Origin: Aphidius gifuensis
Lineage: Eukaryota > Arthropoda > Insecta > Hymenoptera > Braconidae
DNA length: 64,000 nucleotides
Assembly: GCF_014905175.1 (NCBI RefSeq)
Contig: NC_057788.1
Location: 11,353,446 to 11,417,445, forward strand
Reading direction: 5' to 3'
Below, piece by piece: positions 27,301-37,998 of the stretch. Below the pieces are notes generated by a model, which saw only the letters and a list, made by a program, of their open reading frames with translations, was not told where the DNA came from and did no database searches. Positions within the stretch are counted from its first letter, which is position 1. Every line of letters begins with the position of its first letter. The translations under genes were made by a program, and so were the position numbers.

Positions 27301-27892
27301 GAATTTTATTTATTTTTTAAGGTAATTTGGTGAGTATGTTACTTTAAACTATAAACTCTCCTTGCTTGAGGGTATTATCAAGAGTTTGAATGCAAAAAAT
27401 ACGTTAATTTCATTTGGATTTTATAGTGTCTTGTTGGATACAACAGTATCAAAGTTAGGACAATAAAAGTTGCTTTATTATCAGACCTAATAGAAAAATA
27501 TAATAATAATTTGTTGAAATTATCGTTCACAATCCAACAAGAAGCAAGAGCCTGATCATTGGAACTATAAATTTATTTTCAAAGATATTTGTTGAGTATC
27601 TTCTAGACTGACACATCATGTAACAGTTGATTTTACTTTGTTAATGTTTATATTAATAATACAATTGATATAAAAGCAATCAATGATTAATCAATGATTA
27701 ATCAATGAAGGACAAAATAAAACATAAATAAATATACAAAGAATATTTATCTAAGGATATACAAGGAAGCGAATATTTCTCTTTACTCCAAAAATCTCCT
27801 GGAAGATTAAAATCGACAAACGTCAAAATATATACCTATAGTAAATGACAAAAACTTACTTGCTCTTGCTCGACAGTCAATGCAGCGGCCAT
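21338..27892 (-). CDS. Ptpmeg2: Protein tyrosine phosphatase MEG2 / PTPN9 with CRAL-TRIO (SEC14) domain
   Basis: Nine exons join in phase to 648 residues: 27892-27860, 26776-26561, 25111-25022, 24429-24289, 23118-22855, 22778-22165, 22087-21937, 21857-21650, 21567-21338. Residues about 1-250 form a CRAL-TRIO unit (VKFLLARKFDISRAISLYEQH, later LVFIYDMSDSKY) that binds phosphoinositides on secretory vesicles. A Ser/Asn/Pro-rich linker follows, then the classical phosphatase domain from about 335 to 630. It has the substrate loop KNRYRDVLCYDHSRV, WPD loop AWPDYGVP and catalytic loop VVHCSAGVGRTG with nucleophilic Cys near 565, so it should be active. The family promotes vesicle fusion by dephosphorylating NSF and acts on insulin/EGF signalling. 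Introns 1 to 4 are large for this locus; the 5'UTR starts close to 27893. Confidence 0.95.
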
Positions 27893-29188
27893 TTTTTTTC
27901 AAGATTAACAGTAAAAAAAAATCAGCAACGGATGTCCATGCATAAATATATCAATGTAAATTTAGACGTCAAAAATATATACAAAATAATGTCAATATTT
28001 ATTTATTGATGTTTCACTAAAAGTTATTGTATACAATTAAGTATCAAACACACACAATACTTATCAAGTCTAGTTTTAAATAATAAAAATATCTGTGTAT
28101 AATTAAAGTTTTAATATACACGATTGAAAATAAATAATGACAAAACCGCCTTTCTTTACAAACAAGGTTGACACTTGACAGCGAAAAAGGATCTTGCTCA
28201 CAACGACACAATTTGTTTTTCTTTAATTTTATATTATATAAAGGTAATTATAAAGTTAATATAAAATTACAAAAATTATTAACTAACAAAACGAAGAAAT
28301 TAACAAAAAAAAAAAAAAGTTATTTTTATAAAGGAAACTCAGCAGTTAAGAGTATACTAATTATATCCATATTATCTCTAAATTCCAAATATATATTTGA
28401 CAGTATCTAACAACTTGCCGAGTTGCCACAAATCACCACAAATAAAATATGATATTTATTTACAGATATTTATGAACAGTGAACGCACACATCTATAATC
28501 TATATACATACATAAAGGCTGCAGTCCACTAGATTTTTTCTAGTGGATTCTAGATATGCAAACACTAGGGGGCTTAATAAAACTTGTGACTAACAAATGT
28601 TCCTACAGATTCATTAAATTTGATTAAATTATTTAATTTAAATTTAATTATTATTATTTAATTAACTAATTATTATTAATTAATTTAAATTTAATTTAAA
28701 TTCATGTTACGGTGGTTTATATTTTTTTTCACTTTGATGCGCATGATTATACACATGCGCATATCGATATCATGCATGGGTCCGTTCAAAAACCATATTG
28801 AATATAAATTATATTGTTACATGTAGGAAACATCCTTTCCTTAGCTAATTTTTTCATTGCTTTTTTAATTTATCATTTAATTTAAATAAATCAATAAGTA
28901 AGCTACATCCATTCATTTGTCAATAGCTTATTTTTTGTTTAAAATAATTATTTAATAATGAAATTCTTTCGTAATAACAATTTTCTCTAATATACTTATT
29001 AAGTAATGTAATATATAAACAATAACCTTCTATTAATTAGTATATATCCTCATTGAAGATAAAATAAAATATTTAAAATCACCCGCGCAAACGGTGATTG
29101 GCTCTGCCTTTTTTGGTTAAAAATGATTTATTACCGGTAAAAAATCCGCTTAAAAATGCTAAAAAAATAAAACACCGGTATAAATCCA
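27893..29188. other. Ptpmeg2 upstream region and start of the accessory island
   Basis: It should contain the Ptpmeg2 promoter, but no core element was placed. Two short perfect inverted repeats are visible: TCCACTAGA/TCTAGTGGA at 28525-28547, and ATGCGCATG/CATGCGCAT at 28737-28762. Between them (about 28615-28710) is a long A/T palindromic tract built from TTTAAATT and TAATTA words. No coding exon. Confidence 0.45.
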
Positions 29189-30598
29189 TGGTGGAAATAT
29201 TACTCCGACATTACTCCGTTTTTGGCCCACTTCCGGAGAAATTACTCCAGCATGGGATCAGTAAAGGAGAATTTTTTCTGGCATTGGATCAGTGAAGGAA
29301 AAACTATTCTGGCATGGGATCAGTGAAGGAGAAAAAACTCCGGCATGAAAGTAGTGCCGGAGGAATTATTCCGGCATGGGATCATTATACTCCGGAGAAA
29401 TTATTCCGATACACCAGTACTGAAGATATTCGAGTGCTTTAAATTTTTACAATATTCAACTATTTTTATTATGCCATTTGTAATGTAATCGTCCAACAAA
29501 TTGTCAAATTGTCAATGTCAAATATTCCAAGTTTTTTATGTTTTGACAGTTGTCATTGCAAATATGCGATCGGCTGAATCATCTTTTGCGGCCACAGAGT
29601 CACATCAAAATGCTTTATATTTTGACATGTGTTGAATATTGTAGCGCTCGCAAATTTTCAGCGAATATTTTTGCCCCAAATTTACCAGCTAACCAGCTTA
29701 TTGAACATATTGACATCATTTCTCAAATAGTTAAATATCCGGCTTGATACATTGACAGTTTGACACTAACAAATCACGTTGATTATCTTCTCGTGTGTCC
29801 AAAGCGACTGTGGTAGTTTTTTTATTTCATTAAAAATTCTTTTAAATTCATTTGGATGCGATAAAATCGTATTGACAAAAACCATTGACAATTTTCTAAA
29901 CAATTCACAATCGAAAATCGATTATAAACTATTTTATGATTATTACTAAAAAAAAATTTATATATATCCTTCATATTTATCTTTTAATTGGTCATAAGTA
30001 ATCTGACAGGTCTAGTCAAATTTTCGGAAATTGTGGCAGGTATCTGATCTGGGATTTTTTTTAATATCCTAAATTGACCCATGCGGAGGAATGAGGGAAA
30101 AAATTTTCTCCTCGCCGTTGATTTCGGAAGAATTTCTCCGTGGTATAATTAGTTTTTTCACACGTATTTCCGCGTGTTTTTTTTGCGGAGAAATATTTCC
30201 AAAGTTTCTTCACCCAAGTTCATTCGGAGGAACGACGGAAAAATTTCTCCTCATATCGTTGATTTTGGAAAAAAAATTCTCTGTAGTAACACTTCTCCAG
30301 TGACATTCTCCTCACATGAATCTTCAACTGTTCTATATTCAACAAATAAAAGTGAAGATCGTTGAAAATTTTATCAAGCTGCATAGTTTAAAAAATAAAT
30401 GAATATAGCTGCCGGAGTTTTTTCTCTTTCACTGATCTCATGCCGGAACAGTTTCTCCTTTATCGGACCCATGCCGGAATAATTTCTCTTTCACTGATCC
30501 TATGTCGAAATAATTTCTCCGCCATCAATCTCAAGGTGGAGTAATTTCTCCGGAAATGGGCCAAAAACGGAGTAATGCCGGAGTAATATTTCCACCAG
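29189..30598. mobile_element. 1.4-kb foldback/MITE-like element with long inverted terminal repeats
   Basis: The left end (29189 to about 29420) and right end (about 30408-30598) are long imperfect inverted repeats: TGGTGGAAATATTACTCCG is read inward from both sides. They share further words such as TTTTTGGCCCA and GGAGAAATTACTCCA. Each arm is itself made of degenerate units of about 30 bp around GGCATGGGATCAGTGAAGGA. The centre has two further degenerate blocks of the same vocabulary (30086-30140, 30220-30290), and no transposase was seen. A non-autonomous DNA transposon of foldback type is the best reading; family unknown. Confidence 0.7.
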
Positions 30599-31593
30599 GG
30601 AGGGTAAAGGATTAGGAGGGACCAAAACCAATAAATGTTGAGAGCCTGTCAATCTGGAATCTGGATGGTCGCCTAGTTGATGATGGTAGTTGAAGAATAT
30701 CCAATAATAAAAATTCGAAGTACAGAAAAACTACACCACGGAGAAATTTCACAGTCAATAATATTTATAGGATTAGGAAGGTTAAAATAATAAAGGAAAT
30801 AATTTAATATCACCAGAATTAATTTATATTTTAACTTGACTGAAATTTATTTTATTTATATTTATTATTGAAATATTAAATTGATTTTATTTTTATTTGT
30901 TTGAAAATTAAATAGATTTTGTATTTTATTTAATAGATTTTATATTCTATTTTAAAATGAATTTAATTATTTTACGATTTGAATATAACAAAAGTCGTCG
31001 CAAGAGTAAAGCTCCTTAAAATTATAAAATAAAAATTCCCATAAACTTATTAAATTAAGAAGGGATGATACCAGGTGGGAACATCTCCTGACTAATAGTA
31101 ATTAAGGATTCCCATGATAGTCAGCAATTATAATTTGCTGAGACAATTCCTAACAATATTCACTAATTTCAACGGATGTTTAAATTTTAATATCGAGTTG
31201 CTTATATAAGGTAAAATTGTAACTACGGCTTAAGAAAATAAAATTTAAATAAAAAATAATATTAAAACAGGTAAAAAAACAAATATTTAAATAAAATGTC
31301 AATGGTGCAAAAGCTGAAATAATAATTATAAAAAATAAAAGAAAAAATTTATGTACTACTCGATATTAAAATATGTTCCTTGAATTTACCAAATATTATT
31401 TATTAATTAATTAAAAATACCAATACGTAACAAATATTTTTTTTAATTTGTTGTAATGTCAAAATATTTTAAAGTTAAAAAAAAAACTATATCTCAAACA
31501 ATCAATGATTTTCTCAACAACAAAAAGTTGCCCAATTAAATTTAGAGAGACTTTTATAGTCGTTAATTTACTAATTTATTAAATCCACAATAC
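30599..31593. other. Spacer between the foldback element and the truncated secreted-protein exon
   Basis: AT-rich with no supportable gene. It begins with a 66-bp sequence (30613-30678) that recurs at 45717-45782. The rest (30700-31590) is low-complexity A/T with poly-A runs. Confidence 0.45.
30613..30678 (+). repeat. Dispersed repeat, copy 1 (second copy at 45717-45782)
   Basis: Contains ACCAAAACCAATAAATGTTG followed by GTCAATCTGGAATCTGGATG and GTCGCCTAGTT. The same string occurs at 45717-45782 with very few differences, so it is a recent dispersed sequence. It directly abuts the right end of the foldback element here but not at the other site. Confidence 0.65.
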
Positions 31594-31654
31594 CTTTGAA
31601 AATATCACTTGAGGCAATAATGGCAAGCATCACAATTATTTTTCTACAAGCCAT
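31594..31654 (-). pseudogene. Orphan first exon, truncated paralogue of the 163-residue secreted protein
   Basis: This reads MACRKIIVMLAIIASSDIFK plus one base, followed by a donor (AAAG|GTATTGTGG). The intact gene next door has a first exon of the same length (61 nt), same phase and similar sequence (MAFNKTILWLVIIASSVIFE, donor GTATTGTAG). The 5' flanks (31740-31860 and 32940-33070) also match. No second exon could be found downstream toward 31300, so the copy looks truncated by deletion. Confidence 0.65.
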
Positions 31655-32316
31655 ATTATAAAATTAGCCAAAATAACAAATGATTAATTTATACATATTT
31701 AATTGCAAATGATTAACAATACAAATTATTCACTTAAAAAAGTATTTAAAAAAAAAATTAAATAATGGAGTTAGAAAAATGTGTGACTCTACTCGAATAA
31801 TGAAAATTTTCTACTGAGAAGATTCAGAGTTTTCTTTTCCTCCGTTTTTCAGTTTTTGTCCTTGTCAGATGTAGTTTTTTGAAAGCTCTAATAGACATAT
31901 TTTTCAATAAAATATCCAATGTCCTTGTCAGTCATTATACAAGTTGGAAATCGGTAAATTTGGACCTAGGTAAATTTAGGTTCAGATCTATGGCACCCTG
32001 CAGTGAGGGTCACGGTTTGTTATGCCTTTTTACTAATAATAATTTCGTGGACACAGGTAGATTCAGTTCCAAGGTTTCTAGTTTTGTCAAGTCATATAAA
32101 AGTAAAAAAAGGACTTTAATTTTTTACTTAGCCACTAGATTTTTTACTTAGCCTTAATGACAGGTGAACAATCAATATCTAGCTTAATTTTTCAACTAAA
32201 TTAAATTAAATTTTTTTATTGTGTGTTTAAAAAATAAAAAATTACATGTGGTTTAAACGGTGCAGTGAAATTTTATTCAATGTTTGAACATAGATCAAAA
32301 ATATCAATTGTTATAA
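31655..32316. other. Duplicated 5' flank of the secreted-protein family, otherwise no gene
   Basis: The segment 31740-31860 is an imperfect copy of 32940-33070: both contain GAAAAATGTG, GAGAAGATTCAG- or GGAGATTCAGG-like words and TTTTTCTTGTCC-like words. The open frame at 31879-32151 has no protein-like features. Confidence 0.45.
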
Positions 32317-32912
32317 TTATAAAATGTGAAGCCAATGCAAAGCTGTGATCCACCATGATTCCTGAATGCTGTCGGCGTACTTTTTTTCTAACTGATTGAT
32401 GATGTCATCAATTTCGAATTCAAATCTTGTTCCAATCTTATTCTTTCTTTTCATCTTTTTTAGCAAGTCTATATAAAATTCATTTTTCAAATCGGCCACT
32501 TCCAAATCCGCAATACGATTGATTATTAAGTCAATAATTTCAGGATTTAAATCCTTTAACTCATGGTCAATGATCCAATATCCCAGACTATGTAGGCGAG
32601 TACGCTCAATATCGTTACGCTTTAAACTATCCCAGACGATTTCTGCCTGTTTTTCAAATTTAGCATATTTCCTTATATCTGCTTGAAATGTTTCTAAAAA
32701 CTCTCTTCTGGATAATTGTGGACTAGCTGCTCTAACTGCACAGGTTACTAAAATAAAAATTTTTTTATAGAATTAATAGTTTAAATTTGCAAATTTAGAT
32801 ACAATATTAAGATAATGAATAATTTAATAATATTTATAAAATCTACAATACTTTCAAAAATAACACTGGAAGCAATAATAACAAGCCATAAAATTGTTTT
32901 GTTAAATGCCAT
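32317..32912 (-). CDS. Small secreted helical protein, family not recognised
   Basis: Two exons (32912-32852 and 32747-32317) join in phase to 163 residues. Exon 1 encodes a clear signal peptide (MAFNKTILWLVIIASSVIFE, with cleavage probably just after ITCA in exon 2). The mature part is charged, predicted helical and poor in cysteine: RREFLETFQADIRKYAKFEK, DSLKRNDIERTRLHSLGYW, LKDLNPEIIDLIINRIADLE, ending ALHWLHIL. Codon use is noticeably less A/T-biased (GTC, CGC, CTG, GCC) than in the flanking genes, and a truncated paralogue lies 1.2 kb downstream on the same strand. Tandem duplication plus secretion suggests a fast-evolving product such as a salivary, venom or reproductive protein, but that is inference. 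Confidence 0.75.
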
Positions 32913-34259
32913 GTTACAAATTTATTTATTTAATATTCAGTAAAAAAAAAAATTAAATAATTCAGTTTGAGAAAAATGTGACCACACTTGAGTAGAAAAA
33001 GATTAACACTGAAGAGGAGAATGGAGATTCAGGTTTTTTTCTTGTCCTTTTCGTCAGTTTGATAGTTTTCTACAGTTCCATAAAAATTGAGAAGAAACCA
33101 GCTGATTTGGTAGGGATAGTTTTTATTTAGTTTTTTTTTTTTCATTTTTAAAACATTATATTCGCTAAAATAGATAGTGTGCATTATGCACGAGCGTGAT
33201 TTAGTAAATAATATTTAGCAATGATTGAATACAGGTGCAAAAAATAATAAACAAATAAATAAATGCTCTTAAAAATATATTATTATAATAATGATTATAC
33301 AAGTAAGAAAAATATGGAATAACAAATATACACAAATTCGTCCACATTTTGTGTAAATAAATAAAGAATGGCATGTATCAAAGGGTAATAATCGAAGCCA
33401 TGTGTTTGTATGTGTTTTGATGATAATGAACCAACGCAATCATATATTATTCTTTTGTTTGTGTGTTTACATGAATTATATAAACATTTTGATTTTTTAT
33501 TAATTTCAAATAATAAAAAATTTGTCATTATTATTGATAGTTTTTTATTGTTAATTTTACAATGTTGTTTATTTATAAATAAGATTTTTTCAACCAACAA
33601 CAAATAAGTAATACGTTAATTTACTTATAAACAATCTAATTAAAGTCTAAACTGAGGATTATTATTTATTTATACGTAATCAAGAAGAGAAAAGAATTCA
33701 TTAGTTAAAGAAAAAAAAAAATTCATTTCGATGTTTTTGTTGGTTTGAATATTATCATATTTGCTGAAAAAAATATTATAATTATTGGGAATAATGATGA
33801 AATATTTTGAAAAAAAATGATTCATCCATCATCAATATCGACACGAGAAATAATTTTGAAATAGTCATAAGTATTATTTGTTTATCATATTTGTGGATTT
33901 TTTTATTTTTCTATTTGATGCGTTGACCTGTTCTCGTATTTTGACTTATCAGTAGCCCCCGGCTTTCTATTTCGACTTTAAACTGAACACCTGATCGGTT
34001 TTTTTTAAAAAAAATATTTTTGTTATCTTTATAATATTAAAAGTAAAATTAATCATCTTTCAAAAGCAATATTTTAATCATCTATATGAAAATTGAATAT
34101 TATTCGAAACTGATGCTTTTTCAAATTATTGATATTTAAATTGATTTATTTTCACATCTATATGGTTTTTTTTCTTTCCAATAACCCCATATTTTTTTTT
34201 TACCTATTCAACATTTTTCATTTCAATAACTATCATTTTTAAATAATCATCTTTTAGGA
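32913..34259. other. Spacer, including the start of duplicated block A
   Basis: 32940-33070 is the promoter-proximal flank of the secreted-protein gene. From about 33470 the sequence becomes recognisably similar to 44260-45050 (for example ATTTTACAATGTTGTTTAT, and TTTCGACTTT..ACACCTGAT near 33975), marking the left part of block A. No gene. Confidence 0.5.
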
Positions 34260-34600
34260 TACATGGAACAACGGAAAAATCAAGTACTGTACTCGAGCCT
34301 CGAAATAACAGATACTCTGGATAAAGATTACAATGATCAGATTGGATCAGATTGACTCTGATGAAGAAGGTGGTGTTCAAATAGACAAAGATATTTATAA
34401 ACCATTACCTCTAAACAAACTTCAAGATAAAAACAGTGGTGCTAGACTTGTATTATTAATTAAATTGTAAACACAAATTTCAAGAGTTATGCGCTGAAGT
34501 CAAAATGGTTATGATACCAGAACGTTTAAATTTCTTGAAGACATAATTTGTACAACAAGATACAAATTACCAATTGAAATTAATGGAAAAAGTTGATTAT
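34260..34600 (+). pseudogene. SMC4 (condensin) gene fragment, broken
   Basis: In pieces and several frames it reads: DSDEEGGVQIDKDIYKPLPL, SGARLV, KIVNTNFKSYA, then FLEDIICTTRYKLPIE. These match the N-terminal region of SMC4 (DEEGG..DIY; the NFKSYAG box before the Walker A) and, far downstream, the LEYLEDIIGTTRYKEPIE box. The segment between, including the Walker A nucleotide-binding loop, is missing, and there are in-frame stops and frameshifts. It is therefore a non-functional copy with an internal deletion. SMC4 is a core condensin ATPase; the intact gene must lie elsewhere. Confidence 0.7.
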
Positions 34601-34804
34601 TCATCAAAAAAAAGTATGTAAAAAACTAAATCGTTTAAATATCCTAATATAAAAAGGACAAACATCATCGGTCTTCCGGACATTTGATTGGTCATTGTCT
34701 TTTTTTTTAATTACTCTCATACGAAGTTCTTTCTGTTTGCCTTTTTCTATTATTTTTTTATTTATTTTGTTAGCAACGAAAAAACAAAAAAAAAAAGAGC
34801 GAGT

Positions 34805-35740
34805 AAACAAAATTTTTTTTGATATTTTTTATATTTTTTTTTAAAATTGACAAATTAAGCTAGCACAACTTTCTCAATAATCATCGGATCTCAATGCACT
34901 TGGGCTCAAAATTTTGCGCGAATTATGTGTTTTTTATGTGTGAAGGAATAAATTTGAAAGAAAATTTTTTTTAATATTTTTTATATTTTTTTTAAAAATT
35001 GACATATTAAGCTAGCACAACTTTCTCAATAATCATCGGATCTCGATGCAATTGGGCTTAAAATTTTGTGCGAATTATGTGTTTTTCATGTGTGAAGAAA
35101 TAAATTTGAAAGAATATTTTTTTTTTTTACATTTTTTTAAAAAATTCAAATATTAAGCTAGCACAACTTTCTCAATAATCATCGGATCTCGATGCAATTG
35201 GGCTTAAAATTTTGTGCGAATTATGTGTTTTTCATGTGTGAAGAAATAAATTTGAAAGAATATTTTTTTAAAAAATTCAAATATTAAGCTAGCACAACTT
35301 TCTCAATAATCATCGGATCTCGATGCAATTGGGCTTAAAATTTTGTGCGAATCATGTGTTTTTTCTGTGTGAAGAAATAAATTTAAAAGAAAATTTTTTA
35401 AAATATTTTTTACATTTTTTTTTTAAATTGACTTATTGAGCTAGCACAACTTTTTTGAGAATCATAGGATCTTGATGCAATTGGGCTTAAAATTTTGTGC
35501 GAATTATGTGTTTTTTATGTGTGAAGAAATAAATTTGAAAGAAAATTTTTTTTTATTTTTTACATTTTTTTTTAAAATTGGCGTATTAAGCTAGCACAAC
35601 TTTTTTAATAATTATTAGATCTTGATGCAATTGGGCTTAAAATTTTGTGCGAATTATGTGATTTTATGGGGAATATAAATTTGAAAAAAAAAAAATTTTT
35701 CTATTTTTATATTTTTTAAATTAAAATATAAGGTTGCAAA
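34805..35740. repeat. Tandem repeat array, six units of about 131-152 bp
   Basis: The word GCTAGCACAACTTT recurs at 34859, 35011, 35157, 35288, 35440 and 35590, each followed by CTCAATAATCATCGGATCT- or TTTTTGAGAATCATAGGATC-like sequence, GGGCTTAAAATTTTGTGCGA and a T-rich spacer. Units differ mainly in the length of the T tract, giving periods of 152, 146, 131, 152 and 150. Units 3 and 4 are closest, and the outer units are more diverged. The array is absent from the paralogous block at 44.3-48.2 kb, so it expanded after the duplication or was lost there. Confidence 0.9.
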
Positions 35741-36550
35741 ATATATACAGTGTAAATGGTCTAGGTAAATGTAGTTTAAAGGTCTCTTGATCTTTAATCA
35801 TGATATAAAAATCTCCATGCTGTGTATTAATTAATAAAAATATATATACTATTCAGTTCAATATTTAATAATTTTAAAATACCGCTTAAGAATTCTCCAA
35901 GTCGGAAAAAAAAATAGTAGTTCGAGGCAAATATCCTACATAACCAAGTGCGTAGTTCACATGCTCTATGCTAGATTATATTTGCCCTAAACACGAGATT
36001 ACAAGAAACGATTATAATTCAATCGTAACAACAATCATAAAAACGATTCTTTCCGATGATACTTTGGCAAACCCATCTTAATTTCTGCATAAAGTAAACA
36101 TCTCACCAGGTTATTCGAACTCGAACTACAAGCACTGAAGGCAAGACTCTTGCCAACTTAACCATCATGTCTCTCGACTTGTTAATATAAAAAAAATAAT
36201 TATAGTTCATTATTGATTTGAAAAAAAATTCAACTTAAATTTAAATTCCTCATTATGTCACTGCATTTACTCTTGTAAATATAAAAAATAATATATACTC
36301 AAAAATAATGTATAAATAATATATAATATATTTAATTCAAATTTTTTCCAAATCATATGATAAATAGATTTTTTATAGAGTGTGTAATTAAATTAAATTG
36401 GTATTATTAAGAAATATATATTTGAAAGATAATTAATCAAAATATATAGAGTGTAAATGGTCTAGGTAAATGTAGTTTAAAGGTCTCTTGATCTCTAATC
36501 ATGATATACATATACAAGTTCTCCACAGTGTGCTATTAATCAATAAAAAT
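35738..36550. repeat. Pair of ~105-bp direct repeats enclosing about 600 bp
   Basis: The left copy (about 35738-35842) and right copy (about 36440-36550) share GTGTAAATGGTCTAGGTAAA, GTAGTTTAAAGGTCTCTTGA and TAATCATGATAT with few changes. They bracket a tRNA-like SINE candidate and a short inverted repeat, GGCAAATAT/ATATTTGCC (35926-35986). Confidence 0.75.
35990..36182 (-). mobile_element. Candidate tRNA-derived SINE
   Basis: On the minus strand, a pol III A-box-like TGGTTAAGTTGG (36164-36153) is followed about 27 bases later by a B-box-like GTTCGAGTTCGAATAACC (36126-36109). The spacing and order are those of a tRNA gene head. The tRNA fold is imperfect and no discriminator or CCA-type end is clear, so a SINE is likelier than a tRNA gene. 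The 3' limit near 35990 is approximate. Confidence 0.45.
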
Positions 36551-37180
36551 ATGACTTTATAAGGATAGGTTACGTCTTGGGGCTACTTAAATTATACCAG
36601 GTTCTAAATACATAAATTTATAAATATTTTAGACAGAAAAAAAATTCAACAATAATTATATGTTGTTGTGTTACTAATAAGAGCTGAGCTTATCTCAAAA
36701 ATTAACGCAAAAAAAAAAAAAAAAGGATTTCGAGCTTTTTAATTTTAAAGATTTGTCATTTCTTAATTACAGCCAAGCTTAACTTTCATGGATTAAATTT
36801 TTATTTTTAAGAAATATTGATAAAAAGTTATTAATTAATAAAAATCCATGGAGATGAGGATTTTTTCTCGTGAAAAAATAAAACTACAAAAAAGGCTTAT
36901 CTTTGATACATGGATTTTTTATTTTTTCCAAGACACGAACCCTTCTGTCATGTATTTTGTTTGAAAAAAAAATCATCCCCAAGCACTTTGAATTTATAAA
37001 ACATTAAAAAAAAAAAGTCTACCCTTTTACAATTGACAAAAGGCGAATTTCGAAAAATAATAGTTGTATTTTTTCTGTTACAGTAATGCGACAATAAAAA
37101 ATATAAAAAAATAAAAAATAGATAAATATTTAAGGCAATAATTTTATTCCCAAGAGATATTTTTCAGCTTTTTCGTTGTT
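36551..37180. other. AT-rich spacer inside block A
   Basis: No gene, RNA or mobile element recognised. Contains several long A-runs (for example 36711-36724) and interspersed T-runs. Confidence 0.4.
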
Positions 37181-37640
37181 AAAAAAGATTAGAAAAAAAG
37201 AGAATATTCAAGAGCTAGAACATAAAGTTGATGATTTAAAAAAAGAAAAAGAAACATCGGATAAAGAAAAAAATATTATTCATCGTAAAATGAAAGACAA
37301 TGAAAATGAATAGAATTCTACGCAAGTTAAAAGAGACGAAGCATCAGCAAAAAATGGAAAGTAATTAATGTAATTGATCAAACAATGCATGCTGAATTAA
37401 TTTAATGAAAAAAGAAAAACAAATATTTCAAATGTCAATACAAAAAATGAAAAATTAAAAGAATTATCACAACTTCTTGATAAAAATGCACAGACAAGTG
37501 AAGAATTTGACTCGACATACAGCAAACCGTGAAAAAAAAAATAATATTCAATGAACGACTTCGTAGTCTAAAAGAAAAATCAGCATCATTAATGAGAAAA
37601 AAGTACGAATCTTGAAACAAAAAGTAATATAACACGTCGT
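37180..37640 (+). pseudogene. Degraded coiled-coil coding remnant
   Basis: In shifting frames it reads like a highly charged coiled coil: NIQELEHKVDDLKKEKETSD, KEKNIIHRKMKDNENE, then a stop; later KELSQLLDKNAQTSEEF, and RLRSLKEKSASLMRKK. There are several stops and frameshifts. A second decayed copy lies at 45040-45200 and 46458-46620 in block B. It could be the coiled-coil arm of the same SMC4 gene fragment found at 34260-34600, but coiled coils are too generic to prove that. Confidence 0.5.
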
Positions 37641-37649
37641 AAACAAATG

Positions 37650-37998
37650 ATGATGCTATAAACCCTTTTTTTCACCTCTCTAACGTTCAATCTTTGAAAG
37701 TTTTTATCTTGTTTATATGTTGGCATCTGTTGGCATCGATTATATAGTTGTTTCCTGTATATCAAATTGGTGATTCGATGATTATTCAATCAACAAGCAT
37801 CACGTGATTTTGTCATTAACAAAAATCATACGATTATATGATCAATGTGCCACACGGCACATTGCTTGCTTCAGCATCTTCGTCCATATATATAGCCAAT
37901 GTATAGTCATTCGCGGGCCGTGGTCATTCGAAGTTAAATTTGATACACCTGTAATCTGTTTAACTTATTACAAATTTCATCAATTTTTTGTTTGTTAC
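37650..37998 (+). promoter_or_regulatory. Conserved upstream region of the eIF5A-like gene
   Basis: This stretch is nearly identical to 46640-46967 in block B, where the neighbouring gene copy is broken. It contains a palindromic E-box (ATCACGTGAT, near 37800) and a perfect 9-bp stem with a 4-base loop (CAATGTGCC/GGCACATTG, 37843-37864), then CATTCGCGG and GGTCATTCGAAG. A donor-like CACCT|GTAATCTG (about 37949) could pair with the acceptor just before the eIF5A-like start codon. Assignment as promoter/5'UTR is inference. Confidence 0.4.

Noticed and set aside
29098..30365. Several short open frames in the foldback element
   Set aside because: They arise from the iterated GGAGAAATT-type units; none carries transposase motifs or a protein-like composition.
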